A stretch of DNA of 64,000 bases from Bradyrhizobium sp. 164 (GCF_023073715.1 NZ_JADPKA010000029.1:1-64000), one strand, 5' to 3'. Positions 34,131-43,201 are shown, counted from the first letter of the stretch. Notes: generated from the sequence alone by a model not told the origin. Numbers and translations: made by a program.

Positions 34131-36146
34131 ATGTTCAAACGCATTCTGATCGCCAATCGCGGCGAAATCGCCTGCCGGGTCATCAAGACTGCCCGCCGGA
34201 TGGGAATTCAGACCGTTGCGGTCTATTCCGAGGCCGACCGCGATGCCCTCCATGTCGAGATGGCCGACGAGGCCGTGCTGATCGGCCCACCCGCTGCGGC
34301 CGAGAGCTATTTGGTGATCGAAAAGGTCGTGGACGCCTGCCGCAAGACCGGCTCGGAAGCGGTGCATCCCGGCTACGGCTTCCTGTCCGAGCGCGAGGCG
34401 TTTCCGCGTGCGCTGGCGGCGGCCGGCATCGTCTTCATCGGCCCGAACCCCGGCGCGATCGCGGCGATGGGTGACAAGATCGAATCCAAGAAGGCGGCTG
34501 CCAAGGCCAAGGTCTCGACCGTGCCGGGCCATCTCGGCGTCATCGAGGACGACAAGCACGCGGTCCGCATTGCCGACGAGATCGGCTATCCCGTCATGAT
34601 CAAGGCCTCCGCTGGCGGCGGCGGCAAGGGCATGCGCATCGCGCACTCCAAGGCCGAGGTCGCCGAGGGCTTCAATCTCGCCAAGGCCGAGGCCAAGGCC
34701 TCATTCGGCGACGACCGCGTCTTCGTCGAAAAATTCATCGTTGATCCCCGCCATATCGAGATCCAGGTGCTGGGCGACAAGCACGGCAACGTGATCTATC
34801 TCGGCGAGCGTGAATGCTCGATCCAGCGCCGCAACCAGAAGGTCATCGAGGAGGCACCGTCGCCGCTGCTGGACGAGGAAACCCGCCGCAAGATGGGCGA
34901 GCAGGCGGTCGCGCTGGCGAAAGCCGTGAACTACGATTCCGCCGGCACCGTCGAGTTCGTCGCAGGGCAGGACAAGAGCTTCTACTTCCTGGAGATGAAC
35001 ACGCGCCTCCAGGTCGAGCATCCCGTCACCGAACTCGTGACCGGAATCGATCTCGTCGAGCAGATGGTCCGCGTTGCCGCCGGCGAGAAGCTCGCCATTG
35101 CGCAGAAGGACGTCACGCTGACCGGCTGGGCGGTTGAATCGCGCCTCTATGCCGAAGATCCGTTCCGCAACTTCCTGCCTTCGATCGGGCGCCTGGTGAA
35201 ATATCGCCCGCCGGCGGAAGCCAGCCAGGATGGTATCACCGTGCGTAACGACACCGGCGTCCAGGAGGGCGGCGAGATCTCGATCCATTACGATCCGATG
35301 ATCGCCAAGCTGGTGACCCATGCCCCCTCGCGCGCGGCCGCGATCGAGGCGCAGGCGACAGCGCTGGATTCCTTCTATGTCGACGGTATCAGGCACAACA
35401 TTCCGTTCCTGTCCGCGCTGATGCACCATCCGCGCTGGCGCGAGGGACGGCTCTCCACCGGCTTCATCGCCGAGGAGTTTCCCAAGGGCTTTGCGGTGCG
35501 CGTGCCCGAAGGCGAGGTCGCGCGGCGGATCGCTGCGGTCGGCGCCGCCATCGATCATGTGCTCGGCGAGCGCAAGCGGCAGATCTCGGGCCAGATGGGC
35601 GGCCGCATCGTGCAGCGCGAGCGCCGCCGCGCAGTCTGGCTCGATCGCCAGGAGATCCTGCTGGAGGTTGCGCGCGAGGGCGAAGCAATCACGGTGCGTT
35701 TCGTCGATGCGGACGGCAAGGCCGGCAATGCGCATCTGCTGCAATCGCCGTGGAAGCCCGGCGATCCGGTCTGGCAGGGCACCATCGATGGACAGTTCGT
35801 CGCGCTGCAGGCCCGCCCGATTGCCAACGGCATTCGTCTCGCGCATCAGGGCGTGGAGGTGCCCGTCTATGTCTGGACCGAGGCGGAAGCGGCCTCGGCC
35901 CGGCTGATGCCAGTGACAACGGCTTCCGACACCGGCAAGAAGCTGCTCTGTCCGATGCCGGGCCTCGTGGTCTCGATCGCCGTGAACGAGGGGCAGGAGG
36001 TCAAGGCCGGCGAGACGCTCGCCGTCGTCGAAGCCATGAAGATGCAGAACGTGCTGCGCGCCGAGCAGGACGGCACTGTGAAGAAGATCCACGCCAGCGC
36101 CGGCGCGACCCTCGCGGTGGACGCGCTGATTTTGGAGTTTGCGTGA
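34131..36146 (+). CDS. Acyl-CoA carboxylase alpha subunit (biotin carboxylase + biotin carrier), propionyl-CoA type
   Basis: The 671-residue protein has the biotin carboxylase domain (FKRILIANRGEIACRVIK at the start, ATP loop KASAGGGGKGMR, EMNTRLQVEHPVTE), a middle BT-like domain, and the C-terminal biotin carrier with biotinyl-Lys in EAMKMQN. Length and domain order fit PccA of propionyl-CoA carboxylase (acetyl/propionyl/methylcrotonyl group). It carboxylates biotin with ATP and bicarbonate; the matching carboxyltransferase (beta) gene is not in this window. ATG 34131 begins the conserved N-terminus. Two small metabolic genes follow on the same strand. Confidence 0.93.
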   Translation: MFKRILIANRGEIACRVIKTARRMGIQTVAVYSEADRDALHVEMADEAVLIGPPAAAESYLVIEKVVDACRKTGSEAVHPGYGFLSEREAFPRALAAAGIVFIGPNPGAIAAMGDKIESKKAAAKAKVSTVPGHLGVIEDDKHAVRIADEIGYPVMIKASAGGGGKGMRIAHSKAEVAEGFNLAKAEAKASFGDDRVFVEKFIVDPRHIEIQVLGDKHGNVIYLGERECSIQRRNQKVIEEAPSPLLDEETRRKMGEQAVALAKAVNYDSAGTVEFVAGQDKSFYFLEMNTRLQVEHPVTELVTGIDLVEQMVRVAAGEKLAIAQKDVTLTGWAVESRLYAEDPFRNFLPSIGRLVKYRPPAEASQDGITVRNDTGVQEGGEISIHYDPMIAKLVTHAPSRAAAIEAQATALDSFYVDGIRHNIPFLSALMHHPRWREGRLSTGFIAEEFPKGFAVRVPEGEVARRIAAVGAAIDHVLGERKRQISGQMGGRIVQRERRRAVWLDRQEILLEVAREGEAITVRFVDADGKAGNAHLLQSPWKPGDPVWQGTIDGQFVALQARPIANGIRLAHQGVEVPVYVWTEAEAASARLMPVTTASDTGKKLLCPMPGLVVSIAVNEGQEVKAGETLAVVEAMKMQNVLRAEQDGTVKKIHASAGATLAVDALILEFA

Positions 36147-36206
36147 AGCGCGCCGGAGCGCAACGCCAGACGCTCCTCAGGATGAGGAATGGAGAGTGAG
36201 GCAACC

Positions 36207-37073
36207 ATGGCCTTTCGTTCCCGCCGCGAGAAACTGCGATCGATCCTGTCGGGCTCGGCTTGCGTCCATCCCGGCTCGGTCTACGACGCTATCTCGATCC
36301 GCATTGCCGAGGACCTCGGTTTTCCGCTCGGCATGTTCGGCGGTTCGGTGGCCTCGCTCGCCGTGCTCGGCGATCCCGACGTCACGCTGATCACGCTGAG
36401 CGAGCTTGCCGAGCAGATGCGGCGGATGTCGCGCGCCTCCGCGCTTCCCGTCCTCGTCGATGCCGATCACGGCTATGGCAACGCGCTGAACGTGCGCCGT
36501 ACGGTGCAGGAGCTGGAGACGGCGGGGGCTGCCGGCCTCACCATCGAGGACACGCTGCTGCCGGCGGCGTTCGGCGAGGCGAAGACGCAACTGATCCCGC
36601 TCGAGGAAGGCGTCGGCAAGATGAAGGCGGCGCTCGACGGCCGCAGCGATCCCTCGCTCGTCATCATGGGGCGCACGGGAGCTGCCTCGATCACGTCCAT
36701 CGAAGATGCGATCCGGCGCGCCATGGCCTATGAAGCCACCGGCGTGGACGCGCTGTTCTTCACCGGCATCAGGTCGCACGCGGAACTCGCGGCCATCGCA
36801 TCCGCCACGCACCTGCCGCTCGTGCTCGGCGGCGCGCCGGAGGAATTGAACGCTACCGACTATCTCGAGAGCCAACGCGTGCGCATCGCGCTGCAGGGCC
36901 ATGCGCCGATCGCGGCTGCAACGCAGGCAGTGTACGAGACTCAGAAGGCATTGCGTGAGGGCACGGCACCGAAAGCGCTGAAGGGATTGCCCACATCGGA
37001 ACTGACCAGCCGCGTCATGCGCGAGGCCGATGTGAAGGCGCGCAGCGCCGATTATCTTGGACCGAGAAAATGA
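36207..37073 (+). CDS. Oxaloacetate decarboxylase-like enzyme (isocitrate lyase/PEP mutase superfamily)
   Basis: The 288-residue barrel protein reads like the PEP mutase/isocitrate lyase superfamily: [46 protein letters not shown] with metal-binding Asp residues, and [10 protein letters not shown]. The GGSVAS and [11 protein letters not shown] segments match the single-chain, Mg-dependent oxaloacetate decarboxylases described in Pseudomonas. ATG 36207 has GTGAGG upstream; ATG 36189 is also in frame. It lies 60 bases after the carboxylase gene and overlaps the acylphosphatase gene by 4 bases. It may remove excess oxaloacetate formed downstream of propionyl-CoA carboxylation, which is inference. 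Confidence 0.88.
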   Translation: MAFRSRREKLRSILSGSACVHPGSVYDAISIRIAEDLGFPLGMFGGSVASLAVLGDPDVTLITLSELAEQMRRMSRASALPVLVDADHGYGNALNVRRTVQELETAGAAGLTIEDTLLPAAFGEAKTQLIPLEEGVGKMKAALDGRSDPSLVIMGRTGAASITSIEDAIRRAMAYEATGVDALFFTGIRSHAELAAIASATHLPLVLGGAPEELNATDYLESQRVRIALQGHAPIAAATQAVYETQKALREGTAPKALKGLPTSELTSRVMREADVKARSADYLGPRK

Positions 37074-37369
37074 CGCGGGCGATCCTCCAGGTCGTGATCC
37101 GCGGCCGCGTCCAGGGCGTCGGCTACCGCGCCTGGGTCGAATCCCAGGCGGCTGCATGCGGTCTCGAAGGCTGGGTCCGCAACCGCCGTGACGGCAGCGT
37201 CGAAGCGCTGTTCGCGGGGACGCCCAAGCACGTCGCCGACATGGTCGCGCTGTGCCGCCACGGCCCGCCGTCCTCGCGCGTCGACAGCGTCACCAGCGAG
37301 ACTGCGGGTGCCGAGGAGCTGAACCTGCGCCGGGCAGGGGAGGCGTTTTCGGTGTTACCGACGGCGTAG
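37070..37369 (+). CDS. acyP: Acylphosphatase
   Basis: The 99-residue protein has the acylphosphatase signature: [17 protein letters not shown] with the phosphate-binding Arg, and [17 protein letters not shown] with the catalytic Asn. It hydrolyses carboxyl-phosphate bonds such as acetyl phosphate in the cytoplasm. Its ATG overlaps the stop codon of the upstream decarboxylase gene (ATGA), so translation is coupled. The usual length is 90-100 residues, so it is complete. Confidence 0.95.
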   Translation: MTRAILQVVIRGRVQGVGYRAWVESQAAACGLEGWVRNRRDGSVEALFAGTPKHVADMVALCRHGPPSSRVDSVTSETAGAEELNLRRAGEAFSVLPTA

Positions 37370-37420
37370 GTGTGCTCCCGCTCCCCGGTTGCGGCAAGCT
37401 ATCGCATCTTGAGAGCGTTT

Positions 37421-37566
37421 CCCTGCGGCCATCCTTCGAGACGCCAGCTTAGGCGGGCTCCTCAAGGATGAGGATGGAATGCGCGGCAGCAGTTTCAACG
37501 AGCACCGAAGCCGATTAGCCTCATCCTGGAGAAGACTGCGCAGAGGGTCGTCTCGAAGGGACGAGG
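37421..37566. repeat. Pair of extragenic palindromic repeats in opposite orientation
   Basis: The segment CCATCCTTCGAGACGCC (37429-37445) is followed by GGCGGGCTCCTCAAGGATGAGGATGG (37452-37476 region), forming a hairpin. A related but degraded copy lies inverted at about 37520-37566 (CCTCATCCTGGAG ... GTCTCGAAGG). A half copy, GCTCCTCAGGATGAGGAATGG, lies at 36169-36190 before the decarboxylase gene. Such CTTCGAGACGC / GCTCCTCAGGATGAGG elements are, from memory, abundant in Bradyrhizobiaceae. Confidence 0.65.
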
Positions 37567-37624
37567 CGCGCAATCAGAACGCCGCCATGCGATTGCCCTG
37601 CCGCAAGCGGGGAGAGGTGAGCAA

Positions 37625-39145
37625 TCACCGCGGCAGCTTGGCGATCGCCTCGCTGAGCTCGTGGATCTCGTAGGGCTTGCGCAGGATCGGGAAATCGCCG
37701 CGCACGCCGGCGGCGACCTCGCTATAGCCGGTGGCGAGCAGGATCGGCAGGCCGGGCCGGATCTGGCGCAGGTGCTGGGCGAGGCCGAGCCCGTCCATCT
37801 TGCCGGGCATGACGATGTCCGAGAATACGAAGTCGACGCCGTTCTTCTCGATCTCGAGCAGCGCAGCTTCGGCATCGGCGACCCTGCGCACGCTGTAGCC
37901 GAGCTGTTCCAGCAGGCCGACGCTGACGGAGGCGACGTCCGGATTGTCCTCGACCAGCAGCACCGTGCCGCTGCCGCGGAACGATGATGCTCCCGCCGGC
38001 TCGCGCGATGGCGCGTCGTCCGCGCGCGGCAGCAGGATGGTGAACGTGGTCCCCTTGCCAAGCTCGCTGGCGACCTTGATCGTGCCGCCCGCCTGGTGGG
38101 CAAAGCCGTGCACCTGGGAGAGGCCGAGTCCGGTGCCTTTTCCGATCGGCTTGGTCGTGAAGAACGGCTCGAAGATCTTGTCGAGGACGTCATCGGGAAT
38201 GCCGAACCCGGTATCGCTGACGTCGATCGCGACGAAGTTGCCGGCGAGCGTGGGCTCATGGAGTACGACGTTGTGCGCACCGATCGTCACCGTGCCCCCG
38301 TCGGGCATCGCATCGCGGGCATTGATGACGAGGTTGAGCAGCGCGGTCTCGAGTTCGGAGACGTCGGTCTTGATCGGCCACACTTCGCCGCTGATGTCGA
38401 AGACCAGACGCACGGAGCTGCCGACGCCGGCATCGAGCACCTCGCGGATCGCCGCGATACGCTCGGCGAAATCGACCGCCTGCGGATTGACGCTCTGTCG
38501 CCGTGCGAAGGTGAGGAGCTGGTTGGTCAGCGCCGCGCCGCGCTTGGTGGCGGTCTCGATGGCCGAGATCGCGCGCTGAACCTTGGCCTCGTCGTCAGTG
38601 CCCCTCTTCAACATGTGGAGGCTGCCGCTGATGATCATCAGGAGATTGTTGAAATCGTGAGCCACCCCTCCGGTGAGCTGGCCGAGCGCATCGAACTTCT
38701 GGGATTCGGCGAGCTGCTTCTGCATCACCTCGAGCTTGAGCTGCGTATTGCGGCGTTCGGTGATGTCGCGCGTGATCTTGGCGAAGCCGACCAGCTCGCC
38801 GTCCTCATAGATCGGATCGATCACGACGCTGGCCCAGAAGAACGTGCCGTCCTTGCGGACACGCCAGCCTTCCTCCTCGTAGCGGCCCTTTTCCCGCGCG
38901 ATGCCCAGCGCCCGCGCCGGTTTGCCGTTGGCGCGGTCGGTCTCGGTGTAGAAGCGCGAAAAATGTTGGCCGAGGATTTCCCCGGGCGAGTAGCCCTTTA
39001 TGCGCTCGCCACCGATGTTCCAGCTCGTGATGATCCCGCTGGGGTCGAGCATGTAAAGGGCGTAGTCGGCAACGCCTTCAACCAACAGCCGGAAACTGCG
39101 TTCGCTCTCGAACAAGTCTCTCTGCTGACTAGACTTTTTAACCAT
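37625..39145 (-). CDS. PAS hybrid histidine kinase with receiver domain
   Basis: The 506-residue protein has one PAS domain (LLVEGVADYALYMLDPSG, PAC KITRDITERR), a HisKA domain with phospho-His in GGVAHDFNNLL, HATPase (NLVINARDAM, DTGFGI, FFTTKPIGKGTGLGL), and a C-terminal receiver (LVEDNPDV, Asp in VFSDIVMPG, Lys in LRKPYE). It has no membrane segment. The PAS sequence with SWNIGGERIKGYS and HFSRFYTETDRANGKP is of a type frequent in rhizobial soluble kinases. ATG 39145 is chosen because the coding pattern begins there; an in-frame extension to 39256 has no domain. It has a layout similar to the kinases at 30187 and 45877. Confidence 0.9.
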   Translation of the reverse strand: MVKKSSQQRDLFESERSFRLLVEGVADYALYMLDPSGIITSWNIGGERIKGYSPGEILGQHFSRFYTETDRANGKPARALGIAREKGRYEEEGWRVRKDGTFFWASVVIDPIYEDGELVGFAKITRDITERRNTQLKLEVMQKQLAESQKFDALGQLTGGVAHDFNNLLMIISGSLHMLKRGTDDEAKVQRAISAIETATKRGAALTNQLLTFARRQSVNPQAVDFAERIAAIREVLDAGVGSSVRLVFDISGEVWPIKTDVSELETALLNLVINARDAMPDGGTVTIGAHNVVLHEPTLAGNFVAIDVSDTGFGIPDDVLDKIFEPFFTTKPIGKGTGLGLSQVHGFAHQAGGTIKVASELGKGTTFTILLPRADDAPSREPAGASSFRGSGTVLLVEDNPDVASVSVGLLEQLGYSVRRVADAEAALLEIEKNGVDFVFSDIVMPGKMDGLGLAQHLRQIRPGLPILLATGYSEVAAGVRGDFPILRKPYEIHELSEAIAKLPR

Positions 39146-39302
39146 TCCGGACCCCGCCTCGACGGGGGCAAACGCCCGAGGCGCCGGATGGTTCCCCCAA
39201 TCTGGGACATTTTTAGGCAAACATCGGGGGGCGTATGCAAATCGGCCGCCGCTCACGAGACGCTGCGCAGCGCGTTCGAGGCCATCTTGTGAGCGTTCGG
39301 CC

Positions 39303-40157
39303 TCAAGCCGCCGTGCCGCTCCGGAACGTCGCCGTCACTGCACGCAGCGCCGTAAGCTTAGCGGGATCGCTAACCTTGGAATGCAGCATCACTTTCGAGC
39401 TGCCGAGTTTCGGCAATTTGTGTGCCGGCCCGATGTCGACCAGCCCGGGAGGCGCAATCCGCCGCGCCAATGGCGCGACCGCGAGGCCGGCAAGCGCGGC
39501 CGCGACGGCTGCCGTGACGCCACCGCCGACGAAGCGCTCGCGCCAGGCGATGCCGGCCTTGTCGAGTGCGCGGACGGCAACGGCGCGGACGCCGCAAGGT
39601 GGGGCGAGCGTCGCAAGCGGCAACGGCTCACCCTTCCGTAGCGTGAAGCGTCTTGCGGCGAACCAGCCGAACTCGTCCTCGGCCAATTTTTCGCCGCCGC
39701 GACGGCTGCCCTCCTGGCGCACGATCACCGCATCGAGCCGCCCCGCGTCATAGGCATCCTGCATCTCGCGCGAGAAGCCGATGGTGACGGCGAGGGTGAG
39801 ATTCGTAGACATCGCGTGCAGGCGTTCGAGCAGTGGGACGAGTTCGGGCCCCGCCGCATGGTCGGAGATGCCGAGCGAGAGCGTCTGCGCGACTGAAGCC
39901 TCACCTGACAGCGCCCGGTCATGCGCCTCCATCAGCGCGCTGGCACGATCGCGGAACGCGGCGCCCTCGGCGGTGAGCCGGACCGCGCGCGGCGAGCGTT
40001 CGACGAGACGCTTTCCGAGCAGCGTCTCCAGCCGCTGCAGCTTCAGGCTGACGGCCGCCTGTGTTGTGCCGAGCGCCTCCGCGGCGCGGGTGAAGCTCTG
40101 GAGCTCGGCGACCAGCAGGAAGGCCTGGACGGTGGCGATGTCGAGGACGGCTGTCAT
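39303..40157 (-). CDS. LysR-family regulator
   Basis: The 284-residue protein has the LysR helix-turn-helix (ATVQAFLLVAELQSFTRAAEALGTTQAAVSLKLQ split across residues 9-42; LVERSPRAVRLTAEG) and a typical two-lobe effector domain. It is divergent from the tautomerase gene, and a 27-bp palindrome lies 9 bases upstream of its ATG, so it most likely regulates itself and the tautomerase. ATG 40157 is taken; a GTG one codon earlier is in frame. Confidence 0.92.
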   Translation of the reverse strand: MTAVLDIATVQAFLLVAELQSFTRAAEALGTTQAAVSLKLQRLETLLGKRLVERSPRAVRLTAEGAAFRDRASALMEAHDRALSGEASVAQTLSLGISDHAAGPELVPLLERLHAMSTNLTLAVTIGFSREMQDAYDAGRLDAVIVRQEGSRRGGEKLAEDEFGWFAARRFTLRKGEPLPLATLAPPCGVRAVAVRALDKAGIAWRERFVGGGVTAAVAAALAGLAVAPLARRIAPPGLVDIGPAHKLPKLGSSKVMLHSKVSDPAKLTALRAVTATFRSGTAA

Positions 40158-40165
40158 CACAAGTC

Positions 40166-40192
40166 GTTATCATTGATATCATCAACGATAAC
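40166..40192. promoter_or_regulatory. 27-bp palindrome, likely LysR operator
   Basis: Arms GTTATCATTGAT (40166-40177) and ATCAACGATAAC (40181-40192) are inverted copies with one mismatch around ATC. It lies in the divergent LysR/tautomerase promoter, 9 bases before the LysR start. Confidence 0.7.
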
Positions 40193-40267
40193 ATACCAAA
40201 ATGGCGAAGGGAGATCTAGCTTCTCATCAACGCCGCGCGACCTGCGCGGCTCCGGAGGAGAACATCC

Positions 40268-40690
40268 ATGCCCCTGATCACCGTGTCCTACACCACATCC
40301 CGCCAGTCGCCCTCGCTGAAGGCCGACATTGCGAACGCCGTGTCCGAGCTCACCGCAACGATCCTGCACAAGGACCCCAAGGTGACTGCCATCATCGTGA
40401 AATCGGTCGATGCAAGCGACTGGTTCGCCGGCGGCAAGTCGCTCGCCGAGCAGAAGCTTGCGAGCTACTGGATCGACATCCACGTCAGCGAAGGCACCAA
40501 CACCAAGGACGAGAAGGCGGCCTATCTCGCTGCCATGTTCAGGCGCATGGCCGAGCTTTTGGGCCCGCTGCATCCCGAGACCTATCTGCACGTCGACGAG
40601 GTCAAGGGCGATGCCTATGGCTTCGGCGGCCTCACTCAGGAGCGCCGCTACATCGCCGGCAAGCTCGAGGTCCCGCTCAAGGCGGCGTGA
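40268..40690 (+). CDS. Tautomerase-superfamily protein (4-oxalocrotonate tautomerase-like)
   Basis: The 140-residue protein begins Met-Pro-Leu-Ile, so processing exposes the catalytic N-terminal Pro of the tautomerase superfamily. It is about twice the length of the short 4-oxalocrotonate tautomerases and so is a fused-type or long member; the second half (AAMFRRMAELLGPLHPETYLHV) is helical. Likely activity is keto-enol tautomerisation or a related reaction on an unknown substrate. GGAGG lies upstream of ATG 40268. It is controlled by the divergent LysR gene, by inference. Confidence 0.88.
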   Translation: MPLITVSYTTSRQSPSLKADIANAVSELTATILHKDPKVTAIIVKSVDASDWFAGGKSLAEQKLASYWIDIHVSEGTNTKDEKAAYLAAMFRRMAELLGPLHPETYLHVDEVKGDAYGFGGLTQERRYIAGKLEVPLKAA

Positions 40691-40700
40691 TGCCGGAGGT

Positions 40701-40723
40701 CGCGGGTGACGATCTCACCCGCG
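40701..40723. terminator. Bidirectional terminator hairpin
   Basis: CGCGGGTGA (40701-40709) and TCACCCGCG (40715-40723) form a perfect 9-bp stem with a 5-base loop between the convergent tautomerase and helicase-like genes. There is no clear T tail. Confidence 0.6.
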
Positions 40724-40747
40724 GCACGGACCGGACATGGAGGATGG

Positions 40748-41461
40748 TCAGCTCGCGAGCCGGAGCTGAACTTCGGAGTTGTTCAGAAAGCACATCTTGT
40801 CGAACAGCTTCAGGTCCAGCGGATTTGGCAGCCTGACATCGCCGAGATCGGGGCATGGCTTGACGGAGGGGTCGTAGGATCGATTGATCTGCGAAATGAA
40901 GACGACGACCAATCCCCTGTCGTGTGCGAACGATTTCAGTGCGCGCACCTGAACGGAGAGGTCCGGCTTGTCCCGCCTCTGATCGAGCAATTGCAGATAG
41001 TCTATCACCACGACCGTGCCGCAGGGAGCTGCGGCCATTTGCTTGACGACGTAGTCGGCGCTGATGGCGTCGGAGCAATCGATCTCGAACAGCCTGTCGA
41101 ATTGTGCGGGGTCCACGCCGATCGCGCGGAGGCGGTCCAGAACCTCTTTCTCGGTATATTCGAGCGAGAAGAACGCAGCGCGATGGCCCGACCGCATTGC
41201 CTCCACCGCAAGCTCGAGGCTCATCAGGGTTTTGCCGTGACCAGGACGCGCGCCGACCAGCACCAGGTCGCCCGGCCGGAATTGCGAGAATAGCCTGCTG
41301 GCCGGCGTCACCGCCGCCGCCTTCGCCGCGAGCATGCTCCAGGCCGAAAACCCCTCAATCGTCGCGATGCGGTCAAGCGCCTCGTGAAGCGGAATGCCTC
41401 GCTCGCGGGACATGCGTTTCGCCTTGCGCTTCAGATGATAGATGGGCGCAGATAATTTCAT
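40748..41461 (-). CDS. Stand-alone DnaB-like RecA-fold ATPase
   Basis: The 237-residue protein has a short basic N-terminus (LKRKAKRMSRERGIPLHEALDRI), then a DnaB C-terminal-type ATPase: Walker A GARPGHGKT, FSLEYTEKEVLDR, Walker B VVVIDYLQLLDQ, the DnaB FISQINRS motif, and a terminal LGDVRLP segment in the place of the SDLRES motif. It lacks the N-terminal primase-interacting domain of replicative DnaB (about 470 residues), so it is not the main helicase. Similar short proteins are seen in rhizobia; the function is unknown. ATG 41461 has GGGAGG upstream. It is a single gene, convergent with the tautomerase. Confidence 0.85.
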   Translation of the reverse strand: MKLSAPIYHLKRKAKRMSRERGIPLHEALDRIATIEGFSAWSMLAAKAAAVTPASRLFSQFRPGDLVLVGARPGHGKTLMSLELAVEAMRSGHRAAFFSLEYTEKEVLDRLRAIGVDPAQFDRLFEIDCSDAISADYVVKQMAAAPCGTVVVIDYLQLLDQRRDKPDLSVQVRALKSFAHDRGLVVVFISQINRSYDPSVKPCPDLGDVRLPNPLDLKLFDKMCFLNNSEVQLRLAS

Positions 41462-41632
41462 CGCGAGAACCTCCCATTGCGAGCATGATCGCAACCCCTC
41501 CTTATGCCTGGCGCTCGAACAGTCGGTCGAAGATCAATTCGCCCGGTATGAAGTCTACTTTCCCGGCGGAGGGGGGGAGGTGTGGGCGACACCGAAACAA
41601 GCATAGCTGATTCCGCGAAGACCACGGAAGCG

Positions 41633-42382
41633 TCAGACCGCCGCTTCCGGCACCAGCGCGCGTGTCGGCCCGAACAATTGCTCGAACGCCTGGCGCAGCG
41701 CGATGTCGACATCGGCCATGGCCACGAGCTGGCCGAGATCGACCAGCGAGGTGACGCCATAGCGGGGATCGGCGACGCCGCAAGGGATGATGCCGGCGAA
41801 ATGCGACAGCTCCGGCTCGACGTTGATCGCAATGCCATGGAATGACACCCAGCGTCTCAGCCGGACGCCGATCGCCGCGATCTTGTCCTCATGCTCTGGC
41901 CCCTTGTCCGGCCGCCTGACCCAGACCCCGACCCGGTCCTCGCGCCGCTCGCCGCGCACGTTGAAGGCCGCCAGCGTGCGTAGAATCAACTCCTCCAGGC
42001 TCGCCACATAGGCCCGGACGTCCGGCCGGCGGCGCTTGAGGTCAAGCATGACATAGGCCACCCGCTGGCCGGGGCCGTGATAGGTGAGCTGGCCGCCGCG
42101 TCCGGTCGCAAATGTCGGGAATCGTGGATCGAGCAGGTCGGATTCTTTGCCCGAAGTGCCGGAGGTGTAGAGCGGGGGATGTTCGAGCAGCCAGACCAGC
42201 TCGGCAGCCTCGCCCGCGGCGATCGCCGCGACTCGGGCCTCCATGGCGGCTACCGCGTCCGGATAGGGCACCGGAGCGTGCGAAATAAGCCACGTGACGG
42301 GCTCGCCGCCGGCGGCGGAAAACGACGCCAAATCGAGCCCGTGACGCGGGTTTTGGCGGGGGTTTTCAGGCGAATTAACCAT
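41633..42382 (-). CDS. lipB: Octanoyltransferase (lipoate biosynthesis)
   Basis: The 249-residue protein has the LipB signature: [36 protein letters not shown], the catalytic Lys in [24 protein letters not shown], and the active-site Cys in IIPCGV. It transfers octanoate from acyl carrier protein to lipoyl domains. ATG 42382 is the first start in the frame and lies back to back with the divergent FliN-family gene. Confidence 0.96.
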   Translation of the reverse strand: MVNSPENPRQNPRHGLDLASFSAAGGEPVTWLISHAPVPYPDAVAAMEARVAAIAAGEAAELVWLLEHPPLYTSGTSGKESDLLDPRFPTFATGRGGQLTYHGPGQRVAYVMLDLKRRRPDVRAYVASLEELILRTLAAFNVRGERREDRVGVWVRRPDKGPEHEDKIAAIGVRLRRWVSFHGIAINVEPELSHFAGIIPCGVADPRYGVTSLVDLGQLVAMADVDIALRQAFEQLFGPTRALVPEAAV

Positions 42383-42405
42383 TGGCTAACCATAACGTGG
42401 TGATC

Positions 42406-42723
42406 ATGACCGGAGCAAATGCCAAGTTCTTTGGTTCAAAGTCCTTTGGTTCACAGTCCCAAGTTGCGGCGGTCCTGACAGTGCCCACTCTCGATAAAGT
42501 CACCGTGGATCTCATGGTCGTCCTCGGGACGACCACCATGCCGATCCATCAGGTATTACGTCTTTCCCGCGGCGCCATCATCGAACTGGACGCAACCGAG
42601 GCCGACGAGGTCAAGGTTTTGGCCAATAATTTGCCGGTCGCCTCCGGCGTCGTGCTGGTCGATCGCAACCGGATCGCGGTCGAGGTCAAGCAGATGCTGC
42701 CGCGCACGCCGGGGACGCGGTAG
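42406..42723 (+). CDS. FliN/YscQ-family (SpoA domain) protein
   Basis: The 105-residue protein has the SpoA/FliN fold: VTVDLMVVLGTTTMPIHQVLRLSRGAIIELDATEADEV and VVLVDRNRIAVEVKQML, the core of the flagellar switch protein FliN. No other flagellar genes are nearby, so it is a lone paralogue. ATG 42406 is used; a TTG at 42382 is also in frame. It is divergent from lipB with overlapping upstream regions. Confidence 0.88.
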   Translation: MTGANAKFFGSKSFGSQSQVAAVLTVPTLDKVTVDLMVVLGTTTMPIHQVLRLSRGAIIELDATEADEVKVLANNLPVASGVVLVDRNRIAVEVKQMLPRTPGTR

Positions 42724-42902
42724 CGCCCCGGGGACGAGGTAAAGGCCTGGGCACGGGCTGAAGCCAGATCCCAAGGGAAGGGGCATGAACTTTCCTGCCT
42801 TGTGGAATTCGGGGCCTTTGCAGGCTTGTATCCCCCTGATGGATTTGTTAGATCGGCGGCCGCTGATCCGGCCAGCCTAAGACCTCAGGCCGGCATCTCC
42901 TA

Positions 42903-42987
42903 GCGCTCGTGGCGGAACTGGTAGACGCGCTGCCTTGAGGTGGCAGTGGGTAACACCGTGGGGGTTCGAGTCCCTCCGAGCGCACCA
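42903..42987 (+). tRNA. tRNA-Leu (anticodon GAG)
   Basis: The acceptor stem GCGCTCG (42903-42909) pairs with CGAGCGC (42977-42983), followed by an encoded ACCA end. The anticodon arm is CTGCC-TTGAGGT-GGCAG, giving anticodon GAG; the long variable arm and the GGTTCGAGTCC T-arm fit a class II leucine tRNA that reads CUC and CUU. Confidence 0.96.
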
Positions 42988-43176
42988 CACCCACATATTC
43001 GGAGCGTCCGGAGCGGTCGCTTCGTCTGCGGACGGCTGGTCGAATATTCATCCCCTTTGTCCGGTCCACGAATTCAGGCCGGACGCCCCACCAAAAGCGC
43101 CATTCACGCGGGTCCGCGAGCGAACCCGCTCGCATCAGGCCACGTTAGCGCAGAATTACCAGTCATTTGGTACGAA

Positions 43177-43201
43177 GGAACTAGTTCCGGGGGCGGGCGT
43201 T
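43177..43201 (+). promoter_or_regulatory. EcfG-type promoter upstream of the LuxR/kaiBC locus
   Basis: GGAAC (43177-43181), exactly 16 bases, then CGTT (43198-43201) match the EcfG consensus fully. The -35 element is also part of the perfect palindrome GGAACTAGTTCC (43177-43188). The motif lies 52 bases before the ATG at 43254. Confidence 0.7.

Noticed and set aside
42406..42723. Flagellar gene cluster
   Set aside because: Only a single FliN-family gene is present; no other flagellar or secretion genes are within the window.
42903..42987. tRNA-Leu as integration site of a genomic island
   Set aside because: I saw no direct repeat of the tRNA 3' end within the window and no integrase gene nearby.
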